From Siphonodentalium dalli (Eukaryota; Mollusca; Scaphopoda; Gadilida; Siphonodentaliidae): a stretch of DNA of 64,000 bases. Position numbers and translations under genes: made by a program. The notes under the pieces are model-generated. The model was not told where the DNA came from and ran no database searches. It worked only from the letters and a program-made list of their open reading frames with translations. This document shows positions 23,497 through 35,617 of this stretch, piece by piece (position 1 is the first letter of the stretch; the number at the start of each line of letters is the position of its first letter). The stretch spans positions 254,957,582-255,021,581 of the forward strand of contig CP136061.1 of the NCBI GenBank assembly GCA_032622095.1. Direction: 5' to 3'.

Positions 23497-24085
23497 GAGA
23501 GTCTGGTGTTAATATTTACCAATATGGTAAGAATAAAGAGCGTCTCGTGTTAATATTTACCAATATGGTTAGAATAAAGAGCGTCTTGTGTTAATATTTA
23601 CCAATATGGTTAGAATAAAGAGCGTCTTGTGTTAATATTTACCAATATTGTAAGAATAAAGAGCGCCTGGTGTTAATATTTACCAATATGGTTAGAATAA
23701 AGAGCGTATCGTGTTAATATTTACCAATATGGTTAGAATAAAGAGCGTCTTGTGTTAATATTTACCAATATTGTAAGAATAAAGAGCGCCTGGTGTTAAT
23801 ATTTACCAATATGGTTAGAATAAAGAGCGTCTCGTGTTAATATTGACCCATATGGTAGGAATAAAGAGCGTCTGATGTTAATATTGACCCATATTGTAAG
23901 AATAAAGAGCGTCTCGTGTTAATATTTACCAATATGGTTAGAATAAAGAGCGCCTGGTGTTAATATTTACCAATATGGTTAGAATAAAGAGCGTCTCGTG
24001 TTAATGTTTACCCATATTATAAGAATAAAGAGGGTCTCGCGTTAGTATTTTTCCAATATGGTAAGAATAAAGAGCGTCTCACACG
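23497..24085 (+). repeat. 41-bp array, ~14 copies
   Basis: Unit GTTAGAATAAAGAGCGTCTT+GTGTTAATATTTACCAATAT+G. Variants CGCCTGGT and CGTCTCGT recur in alternation. The core AATAAAGAGCG is also found singly at 2960 and 9850, suggesting that the array grew from a dispersed repeat. Confidence 0.93.
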
Positions 24086-24429
24086 GCCTCGGATTGTTAT
24101 CCCCCACAAGGTAATAACAAAGAGCGTCTATCTCTCTTATGTGTGAAAAAATTAAATTAAAACAGCAGGAAGATTGTTGCGAATTGTCCAAAACATATAT
24201 GTAATTCTATCAGCAGTTCGTGGTAACCGACCCATATTATACCAACTGCCAAATTGACTATGTTCATATTTGGGCTTTTAACTAGTCCTTTAGTCACTTT
24301 CGTAAGTCGAGTTGAAACATTTAAAGTCAGTATATAAAGAAATATCTGTATCAGCTATAATCATTTATTTTCGCGATCTTTGTGAATTTCTACATTGAGA
24401 AGGGTGTAAAATAACGAACAAAGGAATCG
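24086..24429. other. No gene recognised
   Basis: A+T-rich spacer between two arrays. One more AACAAAGAGCGTCTA lies near 24117. Confidence 0.45.
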
Positions 24430-25170
24430 AGTGATTTACAGAGGGAATTAATACACCGGTGTATGGGGCTGATTTACAGAGTGATTTACAGAGGGAATTA
24501 ATACACCGTTGTATTGGGCTGATTTACATAGTGATTTACAGAGTGAATTAATACACCGGTGTATGGGTGATTTACAGAGGGAATTAATACACCAGTGTAT
24601 GGGGCTGATTTACAGAGTGATTTACAGAGGGAATTAATACACCGGTGTATGGGGCTGATTTACAGAGGGAATTAATACACCGGTGTATGGGGCTGATTTA
24701 CAGAGTGATTTACAGAGGGAATTAATACACCGGTGTATGGGGCTGATTTACAGAGGGAATTAATACACCGGTGTATGGGGCTGATTTACAGAGTGATTTA
24801 CAGAGGGAATTAATACACCAGTGTATGGGCTGATTTACAGAGGGAATTAATACACCGGTGTATGGGGCTGATTTACTTAGTGATGAACAGAGGGAATTAA
24901 TACACCGGTGTATGGGGCTGATTTACATAGTGATGTACAGAGGGAATTAATACACCGGTGTATGGGGCTGATTTACATAGTGATTTACAGAGGGAATTAA
25001 TACACCGGTGTATGGGGCTGATTTACATAGTGATTTACAGAGGGAATTAATACACCGCTGTATGGGGCTGATTTACATAGTGATTTACAGAGGGAATTAA
25101 TACACCGGTGTATGGGGCTGATTTCCAGTGTGATTTACAGAGGGAATTAATACACCGGTGTATGGGGCTG
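24430..25170 (+). repeat. 38/50-bp array with ACACCGGTGT palindromes
   Basis: Two interchangeable units: GATTTACAGAGGGAATTAAT+ACACCGGTGTATGGGGCT (38 bp), and the same with an extra GATTTACAGAGT (50 bp). Each carries the dyad ATACACCGGTGTAT. Order is irregular at the left and regular 50-mers dominate at the right. Confidence 0.93.
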
Positions 25171-25184
25171 CGGGGGTCCGGGCA

Positions 25185-25720
25185 TGATCCACCGATAGTC
25201 AAACGAGGGGCTACTGTGAACCTAGTGATTATCACACCAAAAACGGACAATGATATTCAAAAATATGACCACCACATTTATATACGCATATATCATGTTG
25301 TGAAACTTCATACCTATATATTCCCACACTGAAGCTATTTGGCCTGTGAGATATTGTTCCTATACTATTATAGGGGCTACTATCAAATGGTGTACACAAA
25401 AATGTTGAAATTTAAATGAGGCGTGTCCGGTTAATAAATGTCAGTCCCTTCACCAAGTCAACCTCAGACGTATAAAGATAGTATATAAAGTAATATTTTA
25501 TCACTGTAAATAATTTGAATCATCAATCTTTACAATATCTAGATAGAAAAGCACCGCGCATCATTCCCCATCGATAGTCAAACGAGGGGCTACTGTGAGC
25601 CTAGTAATTATCTCAACAAAATGGACATTGATATTCAAAACTACGACCACCACATGTATGCGGATCCCATTGTGAAACTTCATACCTATATATTTCCCAT
25701 ACTAAAGCGATCGACCCTGC
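25185..25720 (+). repeat. ~150-bp duplication (25185-25335 and 25562-25712)
   Basis: Both copies read CGATAGTCAAACGAGGGGCT, then GACCACCACAT, then TTGTGAAACTTCATACCTAT in the same order with about 85% similarity by eye. The intervening 220 bases are not recognised. Confidence 0.75.
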
Positions 25721-26235
25721 TGCGAGCGAAATATAAATTTGTTGACCATTTTATTGAAAGCAATTAAATTGGTTTAATATAATTTGCACAAATTTATGGA
25801 CAAATGTGTTCCCCGCCTGTCATTGCGACGCTTGGGCGGGCCGGGTGTTTCTTTATTACGCGACATTAGATCTATAACGATGTGTAAGTCGAGATATTCC
25901 TGGGGTCTAATGGATTCGAGATTTAACTTTTCATGCGCGAGAACTCACGTGTAAAATGCCGTAGGATCTATCGTGCCATTGCAGCTGCCGATCGCATTCA
26001 CATCAAATTTCAATGCATCCTTTTTCATACTCCATCAGCACGTGCGCCTATTGTCACGCGCACAATGCTTCGTCGCGTGCGCTAGGTCTTCACCTGCCCC
26101 ATCGGGTCGTTTGTGTTTTCATATAGCTCAGATGATCTTTCATATATAATTGAATCTTCGTAAATAAATCGTAAATTTCTTTGCACATAAATTAAAACAT
26201 AATGGGTTAGGTTGAAATAACTGTACATTAATGCA
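25721..26235. other. Relatively G+C-rich unassigned stretch
   Basis: Contains GCGACGCTTGGGCGGGCCGG near 25830 and a CGTCGCGTGCGC segment near 26072, unlike the surrounding A+T-rich sequence. No frame or motif is recognised. Confidence 0.35.
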
Positions 26236-26239
26236 CAAG

Positions 26240-27270
26240 TACCGTTATGCGGCGTCCGACAGGTGGTAATGTTAATCCCGATAGCTTCTGTTCAAACTGT
26301 TCAGATCAAAGGGACATATAACAAGAAGCGTTACTTGTGTAGAGAAAGTCACCTATTGATAGCGGTGCCTTTTGGGGTTTACTTTAATGTAAACATGTGT
26401 CGAGTTAATATTGGTAGAAAGTCAACCGGTACTCGAATATTATTTATCAATGTTTTGGGGGATTTTCAAGTAATTTTCGCGAATTTCTGTTTCCTGTTTG
26501 TTCCGGTACAAATTAAGTGTTGTTATATATGTTTATGTGGTTTCAAAGTTGTACAAATCTAAACGACTTGGGTCGAATTTAGTTATTTGATAACTGGGAA
26601 TTAAGATGGAAAGGAGAAAGGTTACTTTGTGTAAAAATATATATATCTCTAAATCATGTAATTGAATTAACAAATAGTATAGTATAACATAAGGACAATT
26701 ACATTAGAGAATGGGATTTGGCATAAAGCATGACGTATACATGACATATCCACATCTTGGCATTCGCGGGTGATGTCCGCATTGATCGTTCATTGTGCTA
26801 TTTTCCCAGTTATAGGTTGTGCTTCCATTTTCAGTTGTTCTATACCAGTTAGGTTGTACTTTCATTCTCAGTTGTTCTATACTTTTGTCATTGTCATCCC
26901 TCTGATGCATAGATATTGAAACAGTAACTTATCCATGGTATTAACTTGTCCATTACTTGTCCATGAGGTGAAATTTCCAAATAACATTTACAAGTCACAC
27001 ACATTGAAATACGTTTTGCTTGATTCACTGCCAACTATACTATTCCCAATATTGCTGAACGTTAATTCGTGAGTATACCGTTATTTGGGGTTTGACAGGT
27101 GTTCATTATAATCCATATCACTTCTGTTGATATCAAAGGGAGCTAACAAAGTAGAGAAAGTCAACCCATTGTTAGCGGTGCCTTTATCACTATGGAAACA
27201 TGTGGGAAGTTGCTGTGTCAGCCGATACTTGAACACCATTTTTTTTAATTTAGGAGAATGTTCTTGTATT
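26240..27270 (+). repeat. Diverged duplication (26240-26390 and 27075-27200)
   Basis: TACCGTTATGCGG..GACAGGTG, CTTCTGTT, ATCAAAGGGA and GTAGAGAAAGTCA..TAGCGGTGCCTTT appear in the same order in both places. The 99-codon frame at 26263-26562 crosses the first copy and is not recognised. Between them a short repeat, CAGTTGTTCTATAC, occurs twice near 26835 and 26870. Confidence 0.55.
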
Positions 27271-27344
27271 TTTGTATATTGTTCGCAACACAAAAGTCGA
27301 TAGCAAAATCAAGACAAATTGTGTTTGTAACGACCATCAACCTT

Positions 27345-27405
27345 CCTCTCTACCATCAGCCTTCCTCTCTACCATCAGCCTTCCTCTACGACTTCTTCAT
27401 CTCTA
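27345..27405 (+). repeat. 19-bp minisatellite, 3 copies
   Basis: Unit ACCATCAGCCTTCCTCTCT three times, first copy with AACC. Confidence 0.85.
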
Positions 27406-27479
27406 TCCCTTCTTCCATCACAGATTGTTATACATATATATATACTGCACAGTTGTACTATAACCGATTTGTTTAATCT

Positions 27480-28370
27480 GTATGAATTATCATGAATTAT
27501 CACGGGGAGAGACTTACAAAATAAATGTTAAGCTTGTTGTTGAACCCCCAAGGAAAAATGTTCTCTCCGGCAATCTAACTTTACTGTATATGTTATATTA
27601 CAAAAACAATAAATATGTTTGTAACAAATGAAGGTGAAAATTTGCGAGACAATTTACACGTTGTGTGGAGGCAGCCTTATTGAAGTACATGTATTGTGTA
27701 AATGTGCATGCGGAATAATGTAATCGACACAATATGCACAGCTCATGTCTCCTGGGTTAGTAAACAGTTATTGTCTGGGGGAGCCATGATCGGACATTGT
27801 TATAATATTTATCAGCCGCGCGATCGCTTCCCCAGAGAAATTCGCAGGACAACAAACCAGCATCATATGTCAGACATCACCGGCATCAGTTAAATACATT
27901 TATCAGTGTATTTAATCCCATCCCGCCGCGGCTATCGCTACCTGTTTACGTGGTCGTTATTGGTTATGTCACGCCTCGTGCCAGGGTTTATACAACAATG
28001 ACGTCACCGTTACGTAAGAGAGCGTTTCCTGATTCCCGTTGATTGCTGCAGTAAATATTTACTATAGGGTTGTTGATAATGCGCTTAGCGTAGAGATAAA
28101 CCGTAATACTGATATAGAAGCGTGAACATTCTACACAATGTTGCAATATTGTCACACCAAGTCACGAACATAATGGATCGGTACTTTATCTCTTCCTGCC
28201 AAAATTTCCAACAACATTTCAATGAAACTCGTTTTTATGGATCGTGTGCAACTTTGCATTGATGTTACCAAAACAAACACATGGGAAACATTTAGTATTA
28301 AAATACTATCTCCACTGAAAAATTGTATCAATCTAAGATTAACGAAAATTCCAACCACAGTTGCTGTAAC
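27480..28370. other. Mostly unique sequence; one CRE-like octamer
   Basis: TGACGTCA at 27999-28006 is a perfect cAMP-response-element octamer in a locally G+C-richer context (ACGTCACCGTTACGTAAG). No transcript start or gene follows that I can recognise, so it is a chance candidate only. Confidence 0.25.
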
Positions 28371-28372
28371 AT

Positions 28373-29335
28373 TTCACTGAACACAACGTTTGAACTATAC
28401 GCACACAAGTAAATATCTACAACTTTATTCGGGACGAATTAATGGGGCTGAATTGGTCATTGTCGCATGGTTTCGAACAAAAAGACACCCAGGATCCCAA
28501 GGTGTCAAGGTCTCACCAAACAACGGGAATTTAGATTAGTCAGTCGCCTACTATTTATTATAATACGGAACTGCGCTGCCAATCAGACTCAAAGCGGATG
28601 GTATATATATATGCCCATTTAAATTCCGTTGATATTTCACTCCGATCACAAACAAATAATTATTATAATATTAATAAATAGCAGACGACTAATATAAATT
28701 CCCGTTGTTTGACGAGCCTTTGTTGTCCTGTGTGTCTTTTTGCACGTTTTGGGAGATCCTGTGAGTCTTTTTGCACGTTTTGAGAGATCCTGTGTGTCTT
28801 TTTGCACGTTTTGAGAGATCATGGGTGTCTTTTTGCACGTTTTGAGAGATCATGGGTGTCTTTTTGCACGTTTTGAGAGATCATGGGTGTCTTTTTGCAC
28901 GTTTTGAGAGATCATGGGTGTCTTTTTGCACATTTTGAGAGATCCTGGGTGTCTTTTTGCACGTTTTGAGAGATCATGGGTGTCTTTTTTCACGTTTTGA
29001 GAGATCATGGGTGTCTTTTTGCACGTTTTGAGAGATCCTGTGAGTCTTTTTGCACGTTTTGAGAGATCATGGGTGTCTTTTTTCACGTTTTGAGAGATCA
29101 TGGGTGTCTTTTTGCACGTTTTAAGAGATCCTGTGAGTCTTTTTGCACGTTTTGAGAGATCGTGGGTGTCTTTTTGCTCGAAACGATGCGACAATGACCA
29201 ACTCAGCATTATTGGGCATAAACATGACGAAAATAATTCCGCCAGTAATGTAATTGGTTTATAATGATGACGCTGTTTTTTTCCTATTTTTATGTCATAT
29301 TTATGAGAATAACTTAGTTTGGCATGATTCTTTAT
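28373..29335 (+). repeat. Composite repeat, locus 1 (carries the 31-bp array)
   Basis: The left flank ACTTTATTCGGGACGAATT and the right flank AATAACTTAGTTTGGCATGA+TTCTTTATTCCGTTC match the flanks of the 45-bp array at 31684-33870. An inner inverted pair, TTGGTCATTGTCGCATGGTT and the complement ending near 29206, brackets the 31-bp array. One unexpanded unit resembling the 45-mer of locus 2 (AATTCCGCCAGTAATGTAAT+TGGTTTATAA) lies at 29236-29270. Confidence 0.75.
28735..29175 (+). repeat. 31-bp array, ~14 copies
   Basis: Unit TTTTTGCACGTTTTGAGAGA+TCATGGGTGTC with variants CCTGTGAGTC and CCTGGGTGTC. The reverse-strand frame of 119 codons is repeat translation. Confidence 0.93.
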
Positions 29336-29339
29336 TCCG

Positions 29340-30620
29340 TTCTGATGCAGTGGATTGTTTCACAACACTTTAATATTTCATTTAAAAGTGATTTAAATGA
29401 TGGATTTATAATAAAAAAAATGTTGTAAACCTCTTTAAAAAGTCAAATTGTTTCTGTCCCGGTTCATTTAAAATAATTTGCGAAAATATTATTTCCTAGT
29501 GATAGAAGTTCTTGTTGACTGGTCTCTATGACTAAAAACATATTATTTTACACCCCAAAATATATACAGAAAGTTCATGGGACAGATGCACCGTCCTTTC
29601 GATGTGAACATATTCAGTGGCGCCTAATAGATTCCTAATAGGGGCAGAGTGGGAGAGGTGACTCCGCCAAAAGCAGAGGTGACAGAAACTACCCTTCCAA
29701 ATGCTTCAACTGACGAGAACTACCTCATATATCAATTAAAACAGGGTGTAATATTACCCTATAAAAGAAACATACATCCATTTTAGTAGCTTAAATGTGT
29801 CTTCGTTCTTCATATGATAGTCAATAAAACTCCACATATGACTAACATTGCTTTCTTCTTACATTTGTTATTGAGAGATCAAAATAACATATATGAAAAA
29901 GTACGTGAGAACTATATATCCTCGTATAATAGGATATAATCCTGGAGTACCTGGGCACTTTCCTAGTACACCAGCATATTGTCCTAGTATCCCAATATCC
30001 AACCCAAGTACCAATCATGATGTACCCGAGTATACTGTGGGTTATCAGCAGTACATACGTTTGGTGTTCAAATTATTCACAACAATGTTAATAAATAATA
30101 ATAATAATAATAATAATAATGTTGATAGCACACTATAATTGATGTATTCTACGAATGTTAATTATCCAGTTGAAGTAGGGTCGCATCCCATGTCATTAAC
30201 AATACACCATTATGATAGGTTTTTACATTTGGAAAGTTGAGTACCCTGACGTACTTCGGTACACTACTGTCTGAACATTAAGTAGACCACGGATTGAGTT
30301 AATATGATTCTGCAATTAATCGAACTGATGCATTTGACACCATATTATCTTACCCTAGGACAAAACATGTGTATGTGTACATACATGCATCGTAATCAAG
30401 TTACTGTGCGGTGTGTTTAAATGGGATATATTCACGTGGGTATACTCTGGTACAGATATATCACTAAATTGGAATTCATGCTATTTACAGGCAGTATACG
30501 CGGCATTCAGTCAGTATAAGGATTCACAACCTGCCTAACATGTTTATTCGGGATTCAAATAAAATGAAGCATTTATACGTGACTTTATACAAAAGAATCA
30601 TTGTACAACAGCGGTAGTAC
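29340..30620. other. No gene recognised; (AAT)n
   Basis: An AAT microsatellite lies at about 30092-30120. The frame at 29893-30138 is proline-rich at first but runs into the microsatellite and is not recognised. Short CCTAGTA-type reiteration occurs near 29960-30000. Confidence 0.4.
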
Positions 30621-30624
30621 CATG

Positions 30625-30765
30625 TTATTTTACCATGATATATAGTACCAGGGTACTTTACCATGGTATTACCAGTGTACTTTACGATGGTAGTACCAGT
30701 GTACTTTACGATGGTAGTATCAGGGTACTTTACTGTGGTAGTACCAGGGTACCTTACAATGGTAC
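30625..30765 (+). repeat. 24-bp array, ~5 copies
   Basis: Unit TACGATGGTAGTACCAGTGT+ACTT, grading into TACCATGGTA variants. Related wording (CACCATGGCATACATGGGTA+CAT) recurs near 31038, 31117 and 31239. Confidence 0.88.
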
Positions 30766-30769
30766 TAAC

Positions 30770-31680
30770 GATAACTCTATTTCACATTTAAACCATTACG
30801 CAGTCGAGGTATTTTCTCTCTCTTTTTGTGAGAAGAAAATCATATTGTGTTAGTTAATCGGTGCAAAACAATTGTACCCGGTGTCATACTCAAAAGTTAA
30901 CAGCATGGGTCAAGAGTACTGGTATAGCTAAGTCGGCTTAGTCCAGAAGAGTTTAACACCTCAGGCAATCACATGTGCCATTATTGACATAATCTGTTGT
31001 CTCTAATTTTAATGGTAAAGTACTTTGGAAGATACGTGCACCATGGCATACATGGGTACATTAGCCTTGTACGAGGGTTTACTTTTGTATATACCAGGGT
31101 ATACTTGGATATGTTCACCATGGCATACATGGGTACATACCCTTGTTAATTATCGAAATTAACTGGGCAATCTTGGGTACAGGTACAATGGTTTACTTTG
31201 GTATAATTATACACCAAGGAATAGTTGGGTATTTGTACCATGGTATGCACGCCTACATGGATACAATACCCTTGTAAAATGCCCAAAATGAAATTGGTGC
31301 ATTCACCAGCGTACTTGTAGCCACGTATTTTTTTCATATGGGAAAAGCTGAACATTTTTCAAAACAGGTACGTCACTTATAGTGTAAACATATTTATTCC
31401 CAATCCAAGCATATATATATTACACAAACAGAAAAACTGATACAAAAAGCCAAATATTATACATAATGGCAAACGGAAACCCGAGGGCTTACATGTATAT
31501 TAAATTTGATCCCCTTGAGTTATGATCCCCTCTACATTGAAGACATATTATGGACTTACTTCAGTGAATACAACCGATATATGTTAGTTATCCAAACCAA
31601 ACACAACCTCCAATGGGAAAATGTTGCAATCAACTATATATATATACAAGATAATCGCAAATTCTAACCGCGTCGACCGT
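30770..31680. other. Unassigned, with three CATGGCATACATGGGTA copies
   Basis: Imperfect ~80-120 bp spacing between CCATGGCATACATGGGTACA-like blocks at 31041, 31119 and 31239. No gene. Confidence 0.45.
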
Positions 31681-31683
31681 GTC

Positions 31684-33870
31684 ATTCAACAGAACAAACG
31701 TTTCAATTAAGCACACATGACATATTTACTACTTTATTCGGGACGAATTGTTGGGTATAGATATTACGCCAATTATTCCACCAACAATAGTCGCTGTGTG
31801 TAATTCGGTTATAACAATGATTCCGCCAACAATAGTCGCTGTGTGTAATTCGGTTATAACAATGATTCCGCCAACAATAGTCGATGTGTGTAATTCGGTT
31901 ATAACAATGATTCCGCCAACAATAGTCGCTGTGTGTAAATTGTTTATAACAATGATTCCGCCAACAATAGTCGCTGTGTGTAATTTGTTTATAACAATGA
32001 TTCCGCCAACAATAGTCGCTGTGTGTAATTTGTTTATAACAATGATTCCGCCAACAATAGTCGCTGTGTGTAATTCGGTTATAACAATGATTCCACCAAC
32101 AATAGTCGCTGTGTGTAATTCGGTTATAACAATGATTCCGCCAACAATAGTCGCTGTGTGTAATTTGTTTATAACAATGATTCCGCCAACAATTATTTAT
32201 AGTCGCTGTGTGTAATTTGTTTATAACAATGATTCCGCCAACAATTATTTATAGTCGCTGTGTGTAATTTGTTTATAACAATGATTCCGCCAACAATTAT
32301 TTATAGTCGCTGTGTGTAATTTGTTTATAACAATGATTCCGCCAACAATTATTTATAGTCGCTGTGTGTAATTTGTTTATAACAATGATTCCGCCAACAA
32401 TTATTTATAGTCGCTGTGTGTAATTTGTTTATAACAATGATTCCGCCAACAATTATTTATAGTCGCTGTGTGTAATTTGTTTATAACAATGATTGCGCCA
32501 ACAATAGTCGCTGTGTGTAATTCGGTTATAACAATGATTCCGCCAACAATAGTCGCTGTGTGTAATTCGGTTATAACAATGATTCCGCCAACAATAGTCG
32601 CTGTGTGTAATTTGTTTATAACAATGATTCCGCCAACAATTATTTATAGTCGCTGTGTGTAATTTGTTTATAACAATGATTCCGCCAACAATTATTTATA
32701 GTCGCTGTGTGTAATTTGTTTATAACAATGATTCCGCCAACAATTATTTATAGTCGCTGTGTGTAATTTGTTTATAACAATGATTCCGCCAACAATTATT
32801 TATAGTCGCTGTGTGTAATTTGTTTATAACAATGATTCCGCCAACAATTATTTATAGTCGCTGTGTGTAATTTGTTTATAACAATGATTCCGCCAACAAT
32901 TATTTATAGTCGCTGTGTGTAATTTGTTTATAACAATGATTCCGCCAACAATAGTCGCTGTGTGTAATTCGGTTATAACAATGATTCCGCCAACAATAGT
33001 CGCTGTGTGTAATTTGTTTATAACAATGATTCCGCCAACAATAGTCGCTGTGTGTAATTCGGTTATAACAATGATTCCGCCAACAATAGTCGCTGTGTGT
33101 AATTCGGTTATAACAATGATTCCGCCAACAATAGTCGCTGTGTGTAATTTGTTTATAACAATGATTCCACCAACAATAGTCGCTGTGTGTAATTCGGTTA
33201 TAACAATGATTCCGCCAACAATAGTCGCTGTGTGTAATTTGTTTATAACAATGATTCCACCAACAATAGTCGCTGTGTGTAATTCGGTTATAACAATGAT
33301 TCCGCCAACAATAGTCGCTGTGTGTAATTTGTTTATAACAATGATTCCACCAACAATAGTCGCTGTGTGTAATTCGGTTATAACAATGATTCCGCCAACA
33401 ATAGTCGCTGTGTGTAATTTGTTTATAACAATGATTCCACCAACAATAGTCGCTGTGTGTAATTCGGTTATAACAATGATTCCGCCAACAATAGTCGCTG
33501 TGTGTAATTTGTTTATAACAATGATTCCACCAACAATAGTCGCTGTGTGTAATTCGGTTATAACAATGATTCCGCCAACAATAGTCGCTGTGTGTAATTT
33601 GTTTATAACAATGATTCCGCCAACAATAATCGCTGTGTGTAATTTGTTTATAACAATGATTCCGCCAACAATAGTCGCTGTGTGTAATTCGGTTATAACA
33701 ATGATTCCGCCAACAATAGTCGCTGTGTGTAATTATTTATAGTCGCTGTGTGTAATTATTTATAGTCGCTGTGTGTAATTTGTTTATAACAATATCGCTG
33801 TTTTCTGCCTATTTTGATATCAAATAATGAAATAACTTATTTTTGTATGATTCTCTGTTATTCCGTTCCG
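31684..33870 (+). repeat. Composite repeat, locus 2 (carries the 45-bp array)
   Basis: The left flank (AACGTTTCAATTAAGCACAC, then ACTTTATTCGGGACGAATTG) and the right flank (ATAACTTATTTTTGTATGAT+TCTCTGTTATTCCGTTCCG) are homologous to 28373-29335. Here the inner 45-mer is expanded and the 31-mer array is missing. Confidence 0.75.
31765..33790 (+). repeat. 45/52-bp satellite, ~42 copies
   Basis: Unit ATTCCGCCAACAATAGTCGC+TGTGTGTAATTCGGTTATAA+CAATG. A second type has TTTGTTTATAAC, and a third 52-bp type has an added TTATTTA before AGTCGC (blocks near 32190-32470 and 32640-32915). From about 33170 to 33600 the first two types alternate as 90-bp dimers. Open frames (275 and 155 codons) follow from 45 being a multiple of 3 and break in the 52-mers. 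Confidence 0.96.
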
Positions 33871-33879
33871 AAGAGCTCA

Positions 33880-35245
33880 GTTTAGTATTTCACTTCACTT
33901 TTAGTGAAGAGGATGAGAAGAACTGGAAATAGTATAGTCATGTGGCATCACTTCAACTACTTATCTTTATCACTACGTCGTTGGAATTTTCTAGCTGGTA
34001 CCTCAAAATTTCCAAGTGTTGGAAATCCCAACCTGGAAAATTAGGAATTCTGAACTATGAATTTTGTTATTTGTGGATTTAGCGTCGCCCCTAACCCTAA
34101 CCTAACTCGCAAAATGTCTACCATTTCGTATATACATATTCTAGATCATCACCATACATGTATGACTGACATATATATTTTTCTTACCACGTTGATCCCA
34201 AAATCTGAAGAAATTACAAACCACCATGTCACTTTAACTATTTAATTTTTTGTTTTGCTTATTATATCGTTATCCCTACGTAGTTAACCTGTTGTTCGGG
34301 ATCACACGCAATACTGGATTGAAAGCGGCTAACAAAAAGGAAAACAGCTGCAGAACGGGTTTAATGAAATAGAGATCAAATAGATGAAAATTACTGAAAG
34401 TTAATATGAACCGAGTCAGACATGGCGAAAACTGTTACATCTTGCCGACTATCATGGACTCTCGCTGTCGATCTTACAAAGTCCGTATACCCCGTATGTT
34501 CATGTCGTTCCGGAACTTCCGCGGTTCATGGCATTAACAGTTTGTATATACAGTATAGAATGCTAATTCTTCATTGTTCTATACCATCCCGGCTGCGACA
34601 CCACGGAGCATGAAATTTCTCTAACATTTCACTTGGATTACCACTCATCGCGATGGCACTATCAATTAGGAATTCTGAACTATGAATTCTGAACTATGAA
34701 TTCTGATAGTGGTGGATTTAGCGTCTCCTCCGACCCACCTGTATTAAAATTAATACCAGAAGGCACGCGTCTCTTTTGTTATAATTATTACAACCCTCGC
34801 GTCGTATGCCATCACAGCTGCTTCAGCGAGCCATCCGTCGGCTCTCTCATATTAAAGGGCAGATTTGAGGTAGAAACCATTTAATGGTAGCTGAATTTCA
34901 AATTGTATATATTAAATCGCCCGACAGTTGGTAGATCAATAGTAAAGAGGAATGATTATTCGATATGACAATACGAGTACCGTTAAAGGACAGGTGCCGT
35001 AGCTTCCAGCGCATTGATCATCATTAAAGATCGCCCGATATTTTAGGAACAAATATAGATTTCAACACAATAGGCATTGAGGCTATTTTGTTCATTGGAT
35101 AATGTGCGTGGGTTTTTTTTTTATGATTTATACAGCACCCTCTTTCGAAAAGAACTGCAGGATATGATGACCAAGACACCTGCACATCTCGTTAAGAATA
35201 CTGGGGTTACATCATTTCATAGAAATTACTACTTCTCTATGATAG
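33880..35245. other. No gene recognised; short duplicated segment
   Basis: TTAGGAATTCTGAACTATGA followed by TGGTGGATTTAGCGTC-like text occurs near 34042 and 34668, an ~60-bp repeat. Short frames at 34057, 34422 and 34696 are not recognised. Confidence 0.4.
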
Positions 35246-35249
35246 GAAC

Positions 35250-35357
35250 ACAAGGAAGACATTGTGGGAAGACCAGACTCGAAAACAAGGAAGACATGAT
35301 GGGAAGACCAGACTCGAAATCAAGGTAGACATGATGGGAAGACCAGACTCGAAATCA
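35250..35357 (+). repeat. 35-bp repeat, 3 copies
   Basis: Unit GAAGACATGATGGGAAGACC+AGACTCGAAATCAAG. Confidence 0.88.
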
Positions 35358-35394
35358 CGAATAAATCCAAGAACGATTCCGCTTGGTGCTGCAA

Positions 35395-35612
35395 TATATT
35401 CTCGTTCAAATGGGTTCATATTCTCGTTAAAATATTTCATATTCTCGTTCAAATGGGTTCATATTCTCGTTAAAATATTTCATATTCTCGTTCAAATAGG
35501 TTCATATTCTCGTTCAAATAGTTCATATTCTCGTTCAAATATGTTCATATTCTCGTTCAAATAGTTAATATTTTCGTTCAAATAGGTTCATATTCTCGTA
35601 CAAATAAGTTCG
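35395..35612 (+). repeat. 22-bp array, ~9-10 copies
   Basis: Unit TTCATATTCTCGTTCAAATG+GG, with AAAATATT and AAATAG variants. Confidence 0.9.
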
Positions 35613-35617
35613 TATTG

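Noticed and set aside
26263-26562. 99-codon frame as a gene
   Set aside because: No start context, domain or homology recognised. It overlaps one copy of a diverged repeat.
27999-28006. CRE octamer TGACGTCA as a promoter
   Set aside because: A single octamer is expected by chance in 64 kb about once or twice, and no gene or start site follows.
28850-29209. 119-codon Lys-rich minus frame
   Set aside because: 31-bp array whose triple (93 bp) is open. No non-repeat part.
31748-33742. Open frames of 155 and 275 codons (IPPTIVAVCNSVITM repeats)
   Set aside because: Pure 45-bp satellite translation. The frame collapses in the 52-bp units.
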